The position numbers were made by a program, and so were the translations under genes. DNA of 64,000 nt, from the NCBI RefSeq assembly GCF_006715495.1, contig NZ_VFNI01000001.1, positions 1,113,615-1,177,614 of the forward strand, read 5' to 3'. This DNA comes from Herbaspirillum sp. SJZ106. GTDB lineage: Bacteria; Pseudomonadota; Gammaproteobacteria; Burkholderiales; Burkholderiaceae_D. Each line of letters starts with the position of its first letter. Position 1 is the stretch's first letter. This document shows positions 27,314-35,559 of this stretch, one piece after another. The notes below the pieces were generated by a model that was not told the DNA's origin, ran no database searches, and was given only the letters and a program-made list of their open reading frames with translations.

Positions 27314-28666
27314 ATGGAGGCTGTACAAGGAACCGCGCTGCTGGTGTACGCACTGGTGGCGGTGATCGCGCTGATCGTGCTGATCGCAAAATTCAAGATG
27401 AACCCGTTCATCGTCCTGATCGTCGTCTCGCTGGTACTGGGCCTGGCCGTGGGCATGCCGATGGGCAATATCGTCAAGGCCTTCGAAACCGGGGTCGGCG
27501 GGGCGCTGGGGCACATCGCCCTGGTGGTGGGCCTGGGCACGATGCTGGGCAAGATGATGGCGGAGTCTGGCGGCGCCGAGCGCATCGCCAATACGATGAT
27601 CCAGGCCTTCGGCGAGAAGAATGTGCACTGGGCGATGATGGTCGTGGCCTTCATCGTCGGCTTGCCGGTGTTCTTCGAAGTCGGTTTCGTGCTGCTGGTG
27701 CCGATCGCCTTCAACGTGGCCAAGCGCACCGGCACCAACATGGTGCTGGTGGGCATTCCGATGGTGGCGGGCCTGTCCGTGGTGCACGGCCTGATCCCGC
27801 CGCACCCGGCGGCGCTGCTGGCGGTGACCGCCTATAGCGCCGACATCGGCCACACCATCATGTATGCGCTGATCGTCGGCATCCCGACCGCGATCATCGC
27901 CGGCCCGATCTTCGGCAAGCTGATTTCCAAGGTGGTCATCCCCAATCCGGACAATCCGCTGGTCGCACAGTTCGTCGAAGAGCACAAGAAGGATCGCCAA
28001 CTGCCGGGCTTCGGCATCACGCTGTTCACCATCCTGTTGCCGGTGGTGCTGATGCTGATCGGCAGCTGGGCCGACCTGTTCTTCGCGCCCAAGACCTTCG
28101 CCAACGACTTCCTGCGCCTGATCGGCAATTCGGTGATCGCGCTGCTGATCGCCACGCTGGTCAGCTTCTGGACTTTCGGTCGTGCGCGCGGTTTCGGCGC
28201 CGACCAGATCCTCAAGTTCACCAACGAGTGTCTGGCGCCGATCGCCAGCATCACCCTGGTGGTGGGCGCCGGCGCCGGTTTCGGCCGCATCCTGATGGAT
28301 GGCGGCGTGTCCAAGGCCATCGTCGGCATCGCCACCGACGCGCACCTGTCGCCGCTGCTGCTGGGCTGGTTCGTCGCCGCGCTGATCCGTGTGGCGACCG
28401 GTTCGGCCACCGTGGCGATGACCACCGCCTGCGGCATCGTGGCGCCCATCGTCGCCAGCGTGCCGGGTACCCGTCCCGAGCTGATGGTACTGGCCACCGG
28501 CGCCGGTTCGCTGATCCTGTCGCACGTCAACGACGGCGGTTTCTGGCTGGTCAAGGAGTACTTCAACATGACCGTGCCGCAAACCTTCAAGACCTGGACC
28601 GTGATGGAAACCCTCGTTTCCGTGGTGGCGCTGCTGTTCACGCTGGCGCTGGCGACCGTGGTCTGA
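27314..28666 (+). CDS. GntP family permease (gluconate/D-amino acid type)
   Basis: 450 residues from the ATG directly behind GAAGAGGAGAG; an upstream start in frame would add 10 residues that include this ribosome binding site. It is a polytopic inner-membrane protein with about 12-14 hydrophobic segments. It has GntP features such as KFKMNPFIVLIVVSLVLG, GLPVFFEVGFVLLVPIAF, LIPPHPAALLAVTA and VATGSATVAMTTACGIV. Family members import gluconate, D-serine, fructuronate and related acids with protons. Here it would import the substrate of the cluster. A bidirectional terminator follows. Confidence 0.88.
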   Translation: MEAVQGTALLVYALVAVIALIVLIAKFKMNPFIVLIVVSLVLGLAVGMPMGNIVKAFETGVGGALGHIALVVGLGTMLGKMMAESGGAERIANTMIQAFGEKNVHWAMMVVAFIVGLPVFFEVGFVLLVPIAFNVAKRTGTNMVLVGIPMVAGLSVVHGLIPPHPAALLAVTAYSADIGHTIMYALIVGIPTAIIAGPIFGKLISKVVIPNPDNPLVAQFVEEHKKDRQLPGFGITLFTILLPVVLMLIGSWADLFFAPKTFANDFLRLIGNSVIALLIATLVSFWTFGRARGFGADQILKFTNECLAPIASITLVVGAGAGFGRILMDGGVSKAIVGIATDAHLSPLLLGWFVAALIRVATGSATVAMTTACGIVAPIVASVPGTRPELMVLATGAGSLILSHVNDGGFWLVKEYFNMTVPQTFKTWTVMETLVSVVALLFTLALATVV

Positions 28667-28719
28667 TCTGGCATGGCATCATCCCATCCTGTTGCCGTGA
28701 TTGGCGCAGTATGACAAAA

Positions 28720-28747
28720 GCAAAAGGCCGCATTTGCGGCCTTTTGC
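28720..28747. terminator. Bidirectional terminator
   Basis: GCAAAAGGCCGCA and TGCGGCCTTTTGC form a 13-bp perfect stem between the convergent permease and lipoprotein genes, with T-rich ends on both strands. Confidence 0.85.
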
Positions 28748-28780
28748 TTGGGTGCGGCGGATGGAATGGCGATGCGGGGG

Positions 28781-29305
28781 TCAGAAGGGAAAGCGTGAAT
28801 CGTCAAAACGCGGATCGGGGCCGTTTTCCACTTTCTGCACGGTGCCCTGGTCGGTGAAATAGACTGTCATCTGCGAATTCCATACGCCGCTTTCCTTGAA
28901 GCCGTAGTTCCATGCTTCGTACGGGATGCGCGCGTAGCGGGTGATCTCGGTCGGGCGGCCGACCCGGTGCAGCACATCTTCTTTCGTATCCTGGCCGACC
29001 CGGATGGCGCGGAAGTTTTCGATGGTCCAGACTTGCTGGTAGGAAACCAGCCGGCGGTCGGGGCCGATGCGGGCCATATACTGGTATTGGCCGAAGGCGC
29101 CGGCGCCGTATTCGAACAGGCGGGTATTGCCATCCTGATAAACGTTGGTCGGCGGCCCCAGGCGGGCCAGGACTTGTTCTTCAGCCTCGCCGGGCGCCAC
29201 CGGCGGCTGGAACAGCGACGCGCATCCGGCCAGCATTGATGTCGCGGCGAGTACGGCCGCCAGCATCATGCGCGGGCGGCGCGGCAGGGGGAATGGGCTA
29301 TGCAT
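28781..29305 (-). CDS. Lipoprotein with BamE/SmpA-OmlA-like repeats
   Basis: 174 residues. A signal peptide ends in the lipobox SMLAGC, giving a lipid-anchored mature protein that starts CASLFQPP. Two segments resemble the SmpA/OmlA fold: PGEAEEQVLARLGPPTNVYQ and VGQDTKEDVLHRVGRPTEIT (G-x-T/A-x-x-x-V/L-x-x-x-x-G-x-P pattern). They are followed by aromatic strands such as ARIPYEAWNYGF and MTVYFTDQGTV. Likely an outer-membrane lipoprotein, but longer than BamE itself (about 110 residues) and not next to bam genes, so it is probably a paralogue. Transcribed alone. Confidence 0.78.
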   Translation of the reverse strand: MHSPFPLPRRPRMMLAAVLAATSMLAGCASLFQPPVAPGEAEEQVLARLGPPTNVYQDGNTRLFEYGAGAFGQYQYMARIGPDRRLVSYQQVWTIENFRAIRVGQDTKEDVLHRVGRPTEITRYARIPYEAWNYGFKESGVWNSQMTVYFTDQGTVQKVENGPDPRFDDSRFPF

Positions 29306-29447
29306 TGCTTGTCGTCCTGAAGTTTATTGTAATTCCGTCATTGTAGTGCCGCCGGGAAAGTGGTGTATAGGGCTGTTGCCAGCCTGTCGGGCGTGCGATG
29401 GCTCTTCCATGCAGTGATACGCCTTCTATCCGGTTGTCTCTAAGTAT

Positions 29448-29475
29448 TTGAATAAACTGGTTTTTGCTATATACT
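29448..29475 (+). promoter_or_regulatory. Sigma-70 promoter of rpsO
   Basis: TTGAAT, a 16-base spacer, then TATACT with a TG-containing extension upstream (TTGCTATATACT). The start of transcription is expected near 29482, about 90 bases before the rpsO ATG. Confidence 0.6.
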
Positions 29476-29574
29476 TCCGCGTCTGGCCATTTTGGCCGGA
29501 ATTCAATTTTTTGTTCACGGTATGCAGGGCCCGGATCGGTCGCTCCGCACACCGCTTGTGAAAGGTAAAACAGC

Positions 29575-29844
29575 ATGTCCATCGAAAAAGCAGCCAAGGC
29601 TGCCATTATCTCCGATAACGCCCGTGGCACGAACGACACCGGTTCTCCTGAAGTGCAAGTTGCGCTGCTGACCGCGCGCATCAACGACCTGAACGGCCAC
29701 TTCAAGGAACACAGCAAGGATCACCACTCCCGCCGCGGCCTGATCAAGATGGTTAACCGTCGCAAGAGCCTGCTCTCCTACCTGAAGGGCAAGGATGCCG
29801 ACCGTTACCGCGCACTGATCGAAAAACTCGGTCTGCGTAAGTAA
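29575..29844 (+). CDS. rpsO: 30S ribosomal protein S15
   Basis: 89 residues, exactly the usual size. The conserved core is present: [20 protein letters not shown], then [20 protein letters not shown] and [10 protein letters not shown]. It is a primary 16S rRNA-binding protein of the small subunit platform. GAAAGG lies before the ATG. It precedes pnp as in most proteobacteria, with a terminator between them, so pnp is read by partial read-through or its own promoter. Confidence 0.97.
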   Translation: MSIEKAAKAAIISDNARGTNDTGSPEVQVALLTARINDLNGHFKEHSKDHHSRRGLIKMVNRRKSLLSYLKGKDADRYRALIEKLGLRK

Positions 29845-29885
29845 TTTGACTCCGCGTTTCCATCCGTTTCACGGGTCATAGCCAG

Positions 29886-29926
29886 AATGCCTGCGTCACC
29901 AGCTGACGCGGGCATTTTGTTTTTTT
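29886..29926 (+). terminator. Rho-independent terminator between rpsO and pnp
   Basis: AATGCCTGCGTCA and TGACGCGGGCATT form a 13-position stem with one bulge, followed by TTTGTTTTTTT. Confidence 0.8.
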
Positions 29927-30182
29927 ACGATTCCATGGCTGCATGCGGAATCGTTTCCGCCTGCGGCATTGGCGGAAGTTTCCCGGCTTGAGTGCGGTTG
30001 GCAGGTCCGGATCAACGTTTCAGTCTCATCGTGGCGCAGTATGGCCACGTTCGTCGTAAGCCGCATGCCGATAGGTTGCGGCTGTGGTGAGGTGAACGAC
30101 AGCGCCTGAAAATCTGTCGGCAAAAGGAACCCGCGCACCGTGGACACAGTCGGGGCCGGCTCCATAAAAGAAAGGAAATACC
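29927..30182 (+). promoter_or_regulatory. pnp leader region
   Basis: This 256-base leader holds the probable pnp promoter and a stem-loop at about 30050-30104. GCCGCA and TGCGGC form the inner stem (30060-30080) and CGTTC with GAACG the outer one. In enteric bacteria RNase III cuts such a pnp leader hairpin to allow PNPase to repress its own message. The analogy here is inference. Confidence 0.35.
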
Positions 30183-32321
30183 GTGTTTAATAAAGTTACC
30201 AAGACCTTCCAGTATGGCCAGCACCAAGTCACGCTGGAAACCGGCGAAATCGCCCGCCAGGCCTCCGGCGCCGTGCTGGTGTCGGTTGAAGACACCGTCA
30301 TCCTGGCTACCGTGGTGGCCCGCAAGGAAGCCAAGCCCGGCCAGGATTTCTTCCCGCTGACCGTCGACTACATCGAAAAGACCTATGCGGCCGGCCGTAT
30401 CCCCGGCGGCTTCTTCAAGCGCGAAGGCAAGCCCTCCGAAAAGGAAACCCTGACTTCGCGCCTGATCGATCGTCCGATCCGCCCGCTGTTCCCGGAAGGC
30501 TACCTCAACGAAGTCCAGGTGATCGTGCACGTGCTGTCGGTCAACCCGGAAATCGATCCTGACATCCCGGCGATGATCGGCTCCTCGGCCGCGCTGTCGC
30601 TGGCCGGCATCCCCTTCAACGGCCCGGTGGGCGCGGCCCGCGTGGGTTACATCGATGGCCAGTACGTTCTGAACCCGACCACCAGCCAGCTCAAGTCCTC
30701 GCAGCTGGACCTGGTCGTGGCCGGCACCGAAACCGCCGTGCTGATGGTGGAATCCGAAGCCGAGCAACTGTCCGAAGAAGTGATGCTGGGCGCGGTCGTG
30801 TTCGGCCACGAGCAATCGAAGGCCGTGATCGAAGCCATTCATGCACTGGTGCGCGACGGCGGCAAGCCGGAAGTCCAATGGACCGCACCGGCCAAGAACG
30901 AAGCGCTGATCTCGCGCGTGTCGCAACTGGCCGAAGGCCCGCTGCGCGAAGCCTACCAGACCAAGGACAAGCAAGCCCGTACCGAAAAGCTCAAGAGCGT
31001 ATCGGCGCAAGTCAACGAAGCGCTGGTGGCCGAAGCCGTGGCCAACGGCACCGTGGCTGCCGATGCCGCTGAAGTCGGTTCCATCCTGTTCGACCTGGAA
31101 GCCAAGATCGTGCGTTCGCAGATCCTGGAAGGCGAGCCCCGCATCGACGGCCGCGACACCCGCACCGTGCGTCCGATCTCGATCCGTACCGGCGTGCTGC
31201 CGCGTACCCACGGCTCGGCCCTGTTCACCCGCGGCGAAACCCAGGCGCTGGTCGTGGCCACGCTGGGCACCGCGCGCGACGAGCAGAAGATCGACGGCCT
31301 GCTGGGCGAGTACACCGACCGCTTCATGCTCCACTACAACATGCCTCCGTTCGCCACCGGCGAAACCGGCCGCGTCGGCACCCCGAAGCGCCGCGAAATC
31401 GGCCACGGCCGCCTGGCCAAGCGCGCCCTGCTGGCTGCGTTGCCGGCAGCCGACGAGTTCAGCTACTCGGTGCGCCTGGTGTCGGAAATCACCGAATCCA
31501 ACGGTTCCTCGTCGATGGCTTCCGTCTGCGGCGGCTGCCTGGCGCTGATGGACGCCGGCGTGCCGATGAAGGCGCACGTGGCCGGCATCGCCATGGGCCT
31601 GATCAAGGAAGGCAACAAGTTCGCCGTGCTGACCGACATCCTGGGCGATGAAGACCACCTGGGCGACATGGACTTCAAGGTGGCCGGTACTGCCGAAGGC
31701 ATCACCGCGCTGCAGATGGACATCAAGATCCAGGGCATCACCAAGGAAATCATGCAGGTGGCGCTGGAGCAGGCCAAGGAAGGCCGCCAGCACATCCTGG
31801 GCAAGATGCAGGAAGCCGTGCCTGCCGGCCGTGGCGAGCTGTCCGACTTCGCGCCGCGCCTGATCACCATCAAGATCAACCCCGAGAAGATCCGTGACGT
31901 GATCGGCAAGGGCGGCGCCGTGATCCGCGCGCTGACCGAAGAAACCGGCACCCAGATCGACATCAGCGACGAAGGCGTGGTCACCATCGCTTCCGTCGAC
32001 GCGTCGGCAGGCCAGGAAGCCAAGCGCCGCATCGAAGAGCTGACCGCTTCGGTCGAAGTGGGCAAGGTCTACGAAGGCACCGTGTTGAAGCTGCTGGACT
32101 TCGGCGCGATCGTCCAGGTCCTGCCGGGCAAGGATGGGCTGCTGCACATCAGCCAGATCGCCAACGAGCGCGTCAACGCCGTGGCCGACTACCTGAAGGA
32201 AGGCCAGCAAGTGCGCGTGAAGGTCCTGGAGACCGACGACCGCGGCCGCCTGAAGCTGTCGATGAAGGCTGCGCAAGCTGAAGAGGCGCCGGAAGCGGCT
32301 GCTTCGAACGAAGCCCAGTAA
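30183..32321 (+). CDS. pnp: Polynucleotide phosphorylase (PNPase)
   Basis: 712 residues with a GTG start behind AAAGGAAA. It has two RNase PH domains (about 1-140 and 310-540) joined by a helical domain, then a KH domain near 555-615 ([20 protein letters not shown]) and an S1 domain near 620-690 ([20 protein letters not shown]). [16 protein letters not shown] contains the catalytic aspartates. It degrades RNA from the 3' end by phosphorolysis and is part of the degradosome in many bacteria. The C-terminus is Ala/Glu-rich. Gene order with rpsO is conserved. Confidence 0.97.
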   Translation: MFNKVTKTFQYGQHQVTLETGEIARQASGAVLVSVEDTVILATVVARKEAKPGQDFFPLTVDYIEKTYAAGRIPGGFFKREGKPSEKETLTSRLIDRPIRPLFPEGYLNEVQVIVHVLSVNPEIDPDIPAMIGSSAALSLAGIPFNGPVGAARVGYIDGQYVLNPTTSQLKSSQLDLVVAGTETAVLMVESEAEQLSEEVMLGAVVFGHEQSKAVIEAIHALVRDGGKPEVQWTAPAKNEALISRVSQLAEGPLREAYQTKDKQARTEKLKSVSAQVNEALVAEAVANGTVAADAAEVGSILFDLEAKIVRSQILEGEPRIDGRDTRTVRPISIRTGVLPRTHGSALFTRGETQALVVATLGTARDEQKIDGLLGEYTDRFMLHYNMPPFATGETGRVGTPKRREIGHGRLAKRALLAALPAADEFSYSVRLVSEITESNGSSSMASVCGGCLALMDAGVPMKAHVAGIAMGLIKEGNKFAVLTDILGDEDHLGDMDFKVAGTAEGITALQMDIKIQGITKEIMQVALEQAKEGRQHILGKMQEAVPAGRGELSDFAPRLITIKINPEKIRDVIGKGGAVIRALTEETGTQIDISDEGVVTIASVDASAGQEAKRRIEELTASVEVGKVYEGTVLKLLDFGAIVQVLPGKDGLLHISQIANERVNAVADYLKEGQQVRVKVLETDDRGRLKLSMKAAQAEEAPEAAASNEAQ

Positions 32322-32370
32322 GACCTGCTTGCCAATGCCCGGCCCTGGCGCCGGACATGAGCAACGCTTG

Positions 32371-32411
32371 AACATCCCCCGTGGCCGCAAGGCTGCGGGG
32401 GATGTTCTTTT
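32371..32411 (+). terminator. Rho-independent terminator after pnp
   Basis: AACATCCCCC and GGGGGATGTT form a 10-bp stem with a smaller hairpin in the loop, followed by CTTTTG. Confidence 0.8.
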
Positions 32412-32413
32412 GT

Positions 32414-32466
32414 GGGCCGCTTGCTTGGGCCGCTTGCTTGGGTTGCTTATTGGGGGGCTTATTGGG
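32414..32466. repeat. Short tandem repeat, 12-13 bp units
   Basis: GGGCCGCTTGCTT twice, then GGGTTGCTTATT and GGGGGGCTTATT. The series resumes on the far side of the foldback element (GGGCTTATT, GGGCCGCTGATT, GGGACCGCTTACCA), so the element is inserted into this array. Confidence 0.7.
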
Positions 32467-32634
32467 TAATGCTGTTCAGTCAAGCCTTCCATCTGCAACT
32501 CGTCATCCCGGCGATGGCCGGGATCCAGTGTCTTTCGTTGCGCCTCAATGGCCGTTGAATGACGAATGACGCGACGCTGGACCCTGACCTTCGTCAGGAC
32601 GACGGGGAAATTTCGGCTTAACTGAACGGCATTA
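32467..32634. mobile_element. 168-bp foldback element (MITE-like) with 12-bp flanking direct repeats
   Basis: The terminal inverted repeats are TAATGCTGTTCAGTCAAGCC and GGCTTAACTGAACGGCATTA (18 of 20 match). GGGCTTATTGGG occurs directly on both sides (32455-32466 and 32635-32646), as expected for a target duplication, although the array around it also contains similar units. The interior is itself a long imperfect inverted repeat (CGTCATCCCGGCG...CCAGTGTC against GACGCTGGA...GACGACG). There is no coding capacity, so a transposase elsewhere must have moved it. Confidence 0.72.
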
Positions 32635-32891
32635 GGGCTTATTGGGCCGCTGATTGGGACCGCTTACCAGGGCGGCTGGGGTATGACAAAGTGGCCAAGT
32701 GCTTTCGAACCAAATTTGTGAGATTCTGTCCGTCTGCATTGAGGAAGATCAAATTTCTTCGCGGCCGCAATGTCATGGGGAAAGCGCGGCCGGGCAACGC
32801 AAGCAGATCCGAATAGAGAGTAGGGGACAGCGCCGCCGCGGCCGACAGGCCGGGGTCGCCATAAAAACAATTTACTTTTGAAAGGAAGCCC

Positions 32892-34181
32892 ATGCCCCAC
32901 ATCGTCATCATCGGCTGCGGTTTCGGCGGACTGGCCGCCGCCCGCGAACTGGCCGGCGCGGATGTGCGCATCACCATGATAGATCGCAGCAACCACCACC
33001 TGTTCCAGCCCTTGCTGTACCAGGTCGCCACCGCAGGCCTGTCGGCCCCGGCCATCAGCGCCCCCATCCGCAACATCCTGTCGGGGCAACGCAATGTCAC
33101 CACGCTGATGGCCGATGTCGTCTCCATCGATGTCGATGGCAAGTCGGTCTGCCTGGAAGACGGCACGCGCATCGGCTACGACCACCTGATCGTGGCTGCC
33201 GGTTCCACCCACAGCTATTTCGGGCGCGATGAATGGGCCGGCCTGGCGCCGGGCCTGAAGACGCTGGAAGACGCCTTCGACATCCGCCGCCGCATCCTGA
33301 TGGCTTTCGAATATGCCGAGCGCGAAACCGATATGCGCCGCCGCCAGGAGTGGCTGACCTTTACCGTCATCGGCGGCGGCGCCACCGGCGTGGAAATGGC
33401 CGGCACCCTGGTCGAGATCGCGCGCCACACGCTGCGCGGCGAATTCCGCAACATCGACCCGCATTCGGCGCGGGTGGTGCTGATCGAGGGCTCGGACCGC
33501 ATCCTCGGCGCCTATCCGCACGACCTCTCCGAGAAAGCGCGCGAGCAACTGCAAAAACTGGGCGTGGACGTGCGCACCGGCAGCCGGGTGGTGCATATCG
33601 ACGAGCAATGCGTGCGCTATGCCAATTTCGACGGCGAGCAGACGCTGGCTTCGCGTACCGTGATCTGGTCGGCCGGCGTGGCGGCTTCGCCGCTGGGCAA
33701 GTCGCTGGGCGTGGAGCTGGACCGCGCCGGCCGCGTGCCGGTGTCGCCCGAGTTGAACATCGCCGGGCGCGACGACGTCTATGTGATCGGCGACCTGGCG
33801 GCCGCCCAGTCGGATGGCAAGCCGGTGCCCGGCGTGTCGCCGGCGGCCAAGCAGATGGGGCGGGTGGCTGCGCGCAACATCAAGAACCGCATCGCCAACC
33901 GGCCGCTGCAAGCCTTCAGGTACCAGGACTACGGTTCGCTGGCCACCATCGGCCGCAAGGCGGCCATTGCGATGGTCGGCAAGTTCAAGTTCTCAGGTTT
34001 TCCGGCGTGGCTGTTCTGGCTGTTCGTGCACGTGTACTTCCTGATCGGTTTCCGCAACCGCGTGATGGTGATGAGCGACTGGGCCTGGGCCTACCTGACC
34101 TTCAAGCGCAGCGCGCGGGTCATTTCCAGCACCATGCACGGGCAACAGGAGACGCCGGACAAGAAGACACTGCTTGAGTAG
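32892..34181 (+). CDS. ndh: Type II NADH dehydrogenase (NAD(P)/FAD-dependent oxidoreductase)
   Basis: 429 residues. The FAD Rossmann motif is IIGCGFGGLAAARELAGA at the start and the NADH Rossmann motif VIGGGATGVEMAGTLVEIAR near residue 162. VYVIGDLAAAQ is the second FAD contact. DRSNHHLFQPLLYQVATAG is diagnostic of NDH-2. The C-terminus has a hydrophobic/aromatic helix (FPAWLFWLFVHVYFLIGFRN) that attaches it to the membrane. It oxidises NADH and reduces quinone without pumping protons, an alternative to the complex I encoded 10 kb downstream. A strong terminator follows. Confidence 0.88.
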   Translation: MPHIVIIGCGFGGLAAARELAGADVRITMIDRSNHHLFQPLLYQVATAGLSAPAISAPIRNILSGQRNVTTLMADVVSIDVDGKSVCLEDGTRIGYDHLIVAAGSTHSYFGRDEWAGLAPGLKTLEDAFDIRRRILMAFEYAERETDMRRRQEWLTFTVIGGGATGVEMAGTLVEIARHTLRGEFRNIDPHSARVVLIEGSDRILGAYPHDLSEKAREQLQKLGVDVRTGSRVVHIDEQCVRYANFDGEQTLASRTVIWSAGVAASPLGKSLGVELDRAGRVPVSPELNIAGRDDVYVIGDLAAAQSDGKPVPGVSPAAKQMGRVAARNIKNRIANRPLQAFRYQDYGSLATIGRKAAIAMVGKFKFSGFPAWLFWLFVHVYFLIGFRNRVMVMSDWAWAYLTFKRSARVISSTMHGQQETPDKKTLLE

Positions 34182-34226
34182 GCGCCTGCCCGGCGTCTGG
34201 TGTGTGGCGTGCGGCATCCGGCGGTA

Positions 34227-34275
34227 AAGGCAAAGGCCCTCGTGTTTGCATGTGCAACACGAGGGCCTTTGCCTT
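34227..34275. terminator. Strong bidirectional terminator hairpin
   Basis: AAGGCAAAGGCCCTCGTGTT and its exact complement form a 20-bp perfect stem with a 9-base loop, between the convergent ndh and EAL genes. Confidence 0.85.
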
Positions 34276-34318
34276 GCGCTTCCGTTTTGTTTTTCCATCC
34301 AGCCCCCAAGGGCATGTA

Positions 34319-35266
34319 TTACCCATACAACCTTGCTTTCCCATCGGAGGCGGCATGCCGGCCGGCGTCCTTGGCGTATGTGCCCTGTATCAACGAGGTC
34401 TTGCTGCGCAAGCTGGCCTTGACCTGCAGCACATGGCCGGACAATCCGTGCCAATGCAGGGATGGACGCGCGATCAGATAGCCTTGCACGCCGGCGGCGC
34501 CGGCGCCTAGCGCCGCCTCCAGCTTGGCGGTCGTATCGATGCCTTCCGCCACCACGCTCGCGCCGCGCGCCTTGCACACGCTCGCCATCTGGCGCAGCAG
34601 TTGCAGCGGCAGCGCGCCATCGGCGGACTCTTCCAGCACGGACTTGTCGAACTTGACGATATCGGCGTGCACCTTGTCCAGGATAGCCAGCGAACCGGGC
34701 TCCTTGCCGATATCGTCCAGCGCAATGCGAACGCCCAGCAGTTGCAGGTGCTGAATCAGCGCCAGCGAGCCGGCCTCCGAGGGGAAGGTGCTGGTTTCCG
34801 TGATTTCGATCACCAGCCGTTGCGCCAGGTCGGGACGATCCTCGAGATGCGCCATCAGTTCGCTCCACCAGCTTGTAATCACAAAGGAGCGGGCCGAGAC
34901 ATTGCAACCCAGGCTCAGCGCCTCGCTGTCAGCCAATGCTCCCAGGGTGGTCCACAGCATGCTGCGGTCGAGGCGGTCCACCAGGTCCAGGCGTTCCAGC
35001 GCCTGGATCGCATCCGGCACGTTGTAGTCGCCATGCGCGGCTTTGGGGCCCAGGCGCCGCAGCAGGCATTCGTAGTACATCGAGGAGCCGGCTTCGGAAG
35101 ATCCGTCCGTGGTGACCGGCTGGAAGGCAACCGCCAGCTTGTTCAGGCGGAGATCGTCCAGCAGGCTGTTGGCCAACAGCACATCTTCCCGGAAGGCCTG
35201 TTCGGAAACGCCTGCCACGAGGTGTCGGGGCGCATCGCCGAGGTTGTTGCTGATGTTGTTCCACAT
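34319..35266 (-). CDS. EAL-domain protein, probable cyclic di-GMP phosphodiesterase
   Basis: 315 residues from MWNNISNNLGDAPRHL; a longer frame exists upstream, but AGGAG lies before this ATG. The EAL domain covers about residues 45-290. The signature is ECLLR rather than EALLR. The other catalytic residues look intact: Asn in GCNVSARSF, Glu in VIEITETS, the Asp pair in ALDDIGKE, Lys in IVKFDKSVL, Glu in VVAEGID, and Gln in VQGYLIARP. The protein is cytoplasmic. It should degrade cyclic di-GMP, in contrast to the diguanylate cyclase at 16.5-18 kb. The substitution Ala to Cys in EAL is not at a catalytic residue. Confidence 0.85.
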   Translation of the reverse strand: MWNNISNNLGDAPRHLVAGVSEQAFREDVLLANSLLDDLRLNKLAVAFQPVTTDGSSEAGSSMYYECLLRRLGPKAAHGDYNVPDAIQALERLDLVDRLDRSMLWTTLGALADSEALSLGCNVSARSFVITSWWSELMAHLEDRPDLAQRLVIEITETSTFPSEAGSLALIQHLQLLGVRIALDDIGKEPGSLAILDKVHADIVKFDKSVLEESADGALPLQLLRQMASVCKARGASVVAEGIDTTAKLEAALGAGAAGVQGYLIARPSLHWHGLSGHVLQVKASLRSKTSLIQGTYAKDAGRHAASDGKARLYG

Positions 35267-35511
35267 GGTTGCTGGCTCCTGTTCTTGTTTCAACTCTTGC
35301 CGGCCCTTGAGGCGGGCCGTTCGAGTGGCTGTGAAACCGGTTGGCGGCACAGCAAATTCAGTATAGGAGGCCAGGCGGATTTGCCCTATCTGACAAGAAT
35401 GAATAGCTTTTCAATCCTATCGGACTAGTACTAAATGACTTTCCGGAGGCAGCGTTGGCAGCGCATACCCGCGTAAAACGGGCGCGCATTGGGGATTCTG
35501 AGGGGGAGATG

Positions 35512-35544
35512 CGGCGGCCCAGGCGCAACGATCCTGGGCCGCCG
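35512..35544 (-). terminator. Hairpin at the end of the 5-oxoprolinase operon
   Basis: CGGCGGCCCAGG and CCTGGGCCGCCG form a perfect 12-bp stem with a 9-base loop just behind the stop of the DUF2891 gene. No T-run follows on the minus strand. Confidence 0.5.
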
Positions 35545-35559
35545 TTGCCGCGCACGGCT

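Larger units (their letters stand above)
32322..32891. other. Intergenic region between pnp and the NADH dehydrogenase gene
   Basis: 570 bases without a gene. It holds the pnp terminator, the tandem repeat array and the foldback element listed separately. The last 200 bases probably include the promoter of the next gene. GAAAGGAAG stands before its ATG. I see nothing else. Confidence 0.6.

Noticed and set aside
30012..32498. Very long open frame antisense to pnp
   Set aside because: It mirrors the codons of a certain gene in a high-GC genome; its Gln/His/Asp/Arg-rich translation has no family features and no ribosome binding site.
35351..35511. Hairpin-rich spacer considered as a small RNA gene
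   Set aside because: Only one strong stem is present and it sits exactly where a terminator of the pxp operon is expected; no promoter is visible.
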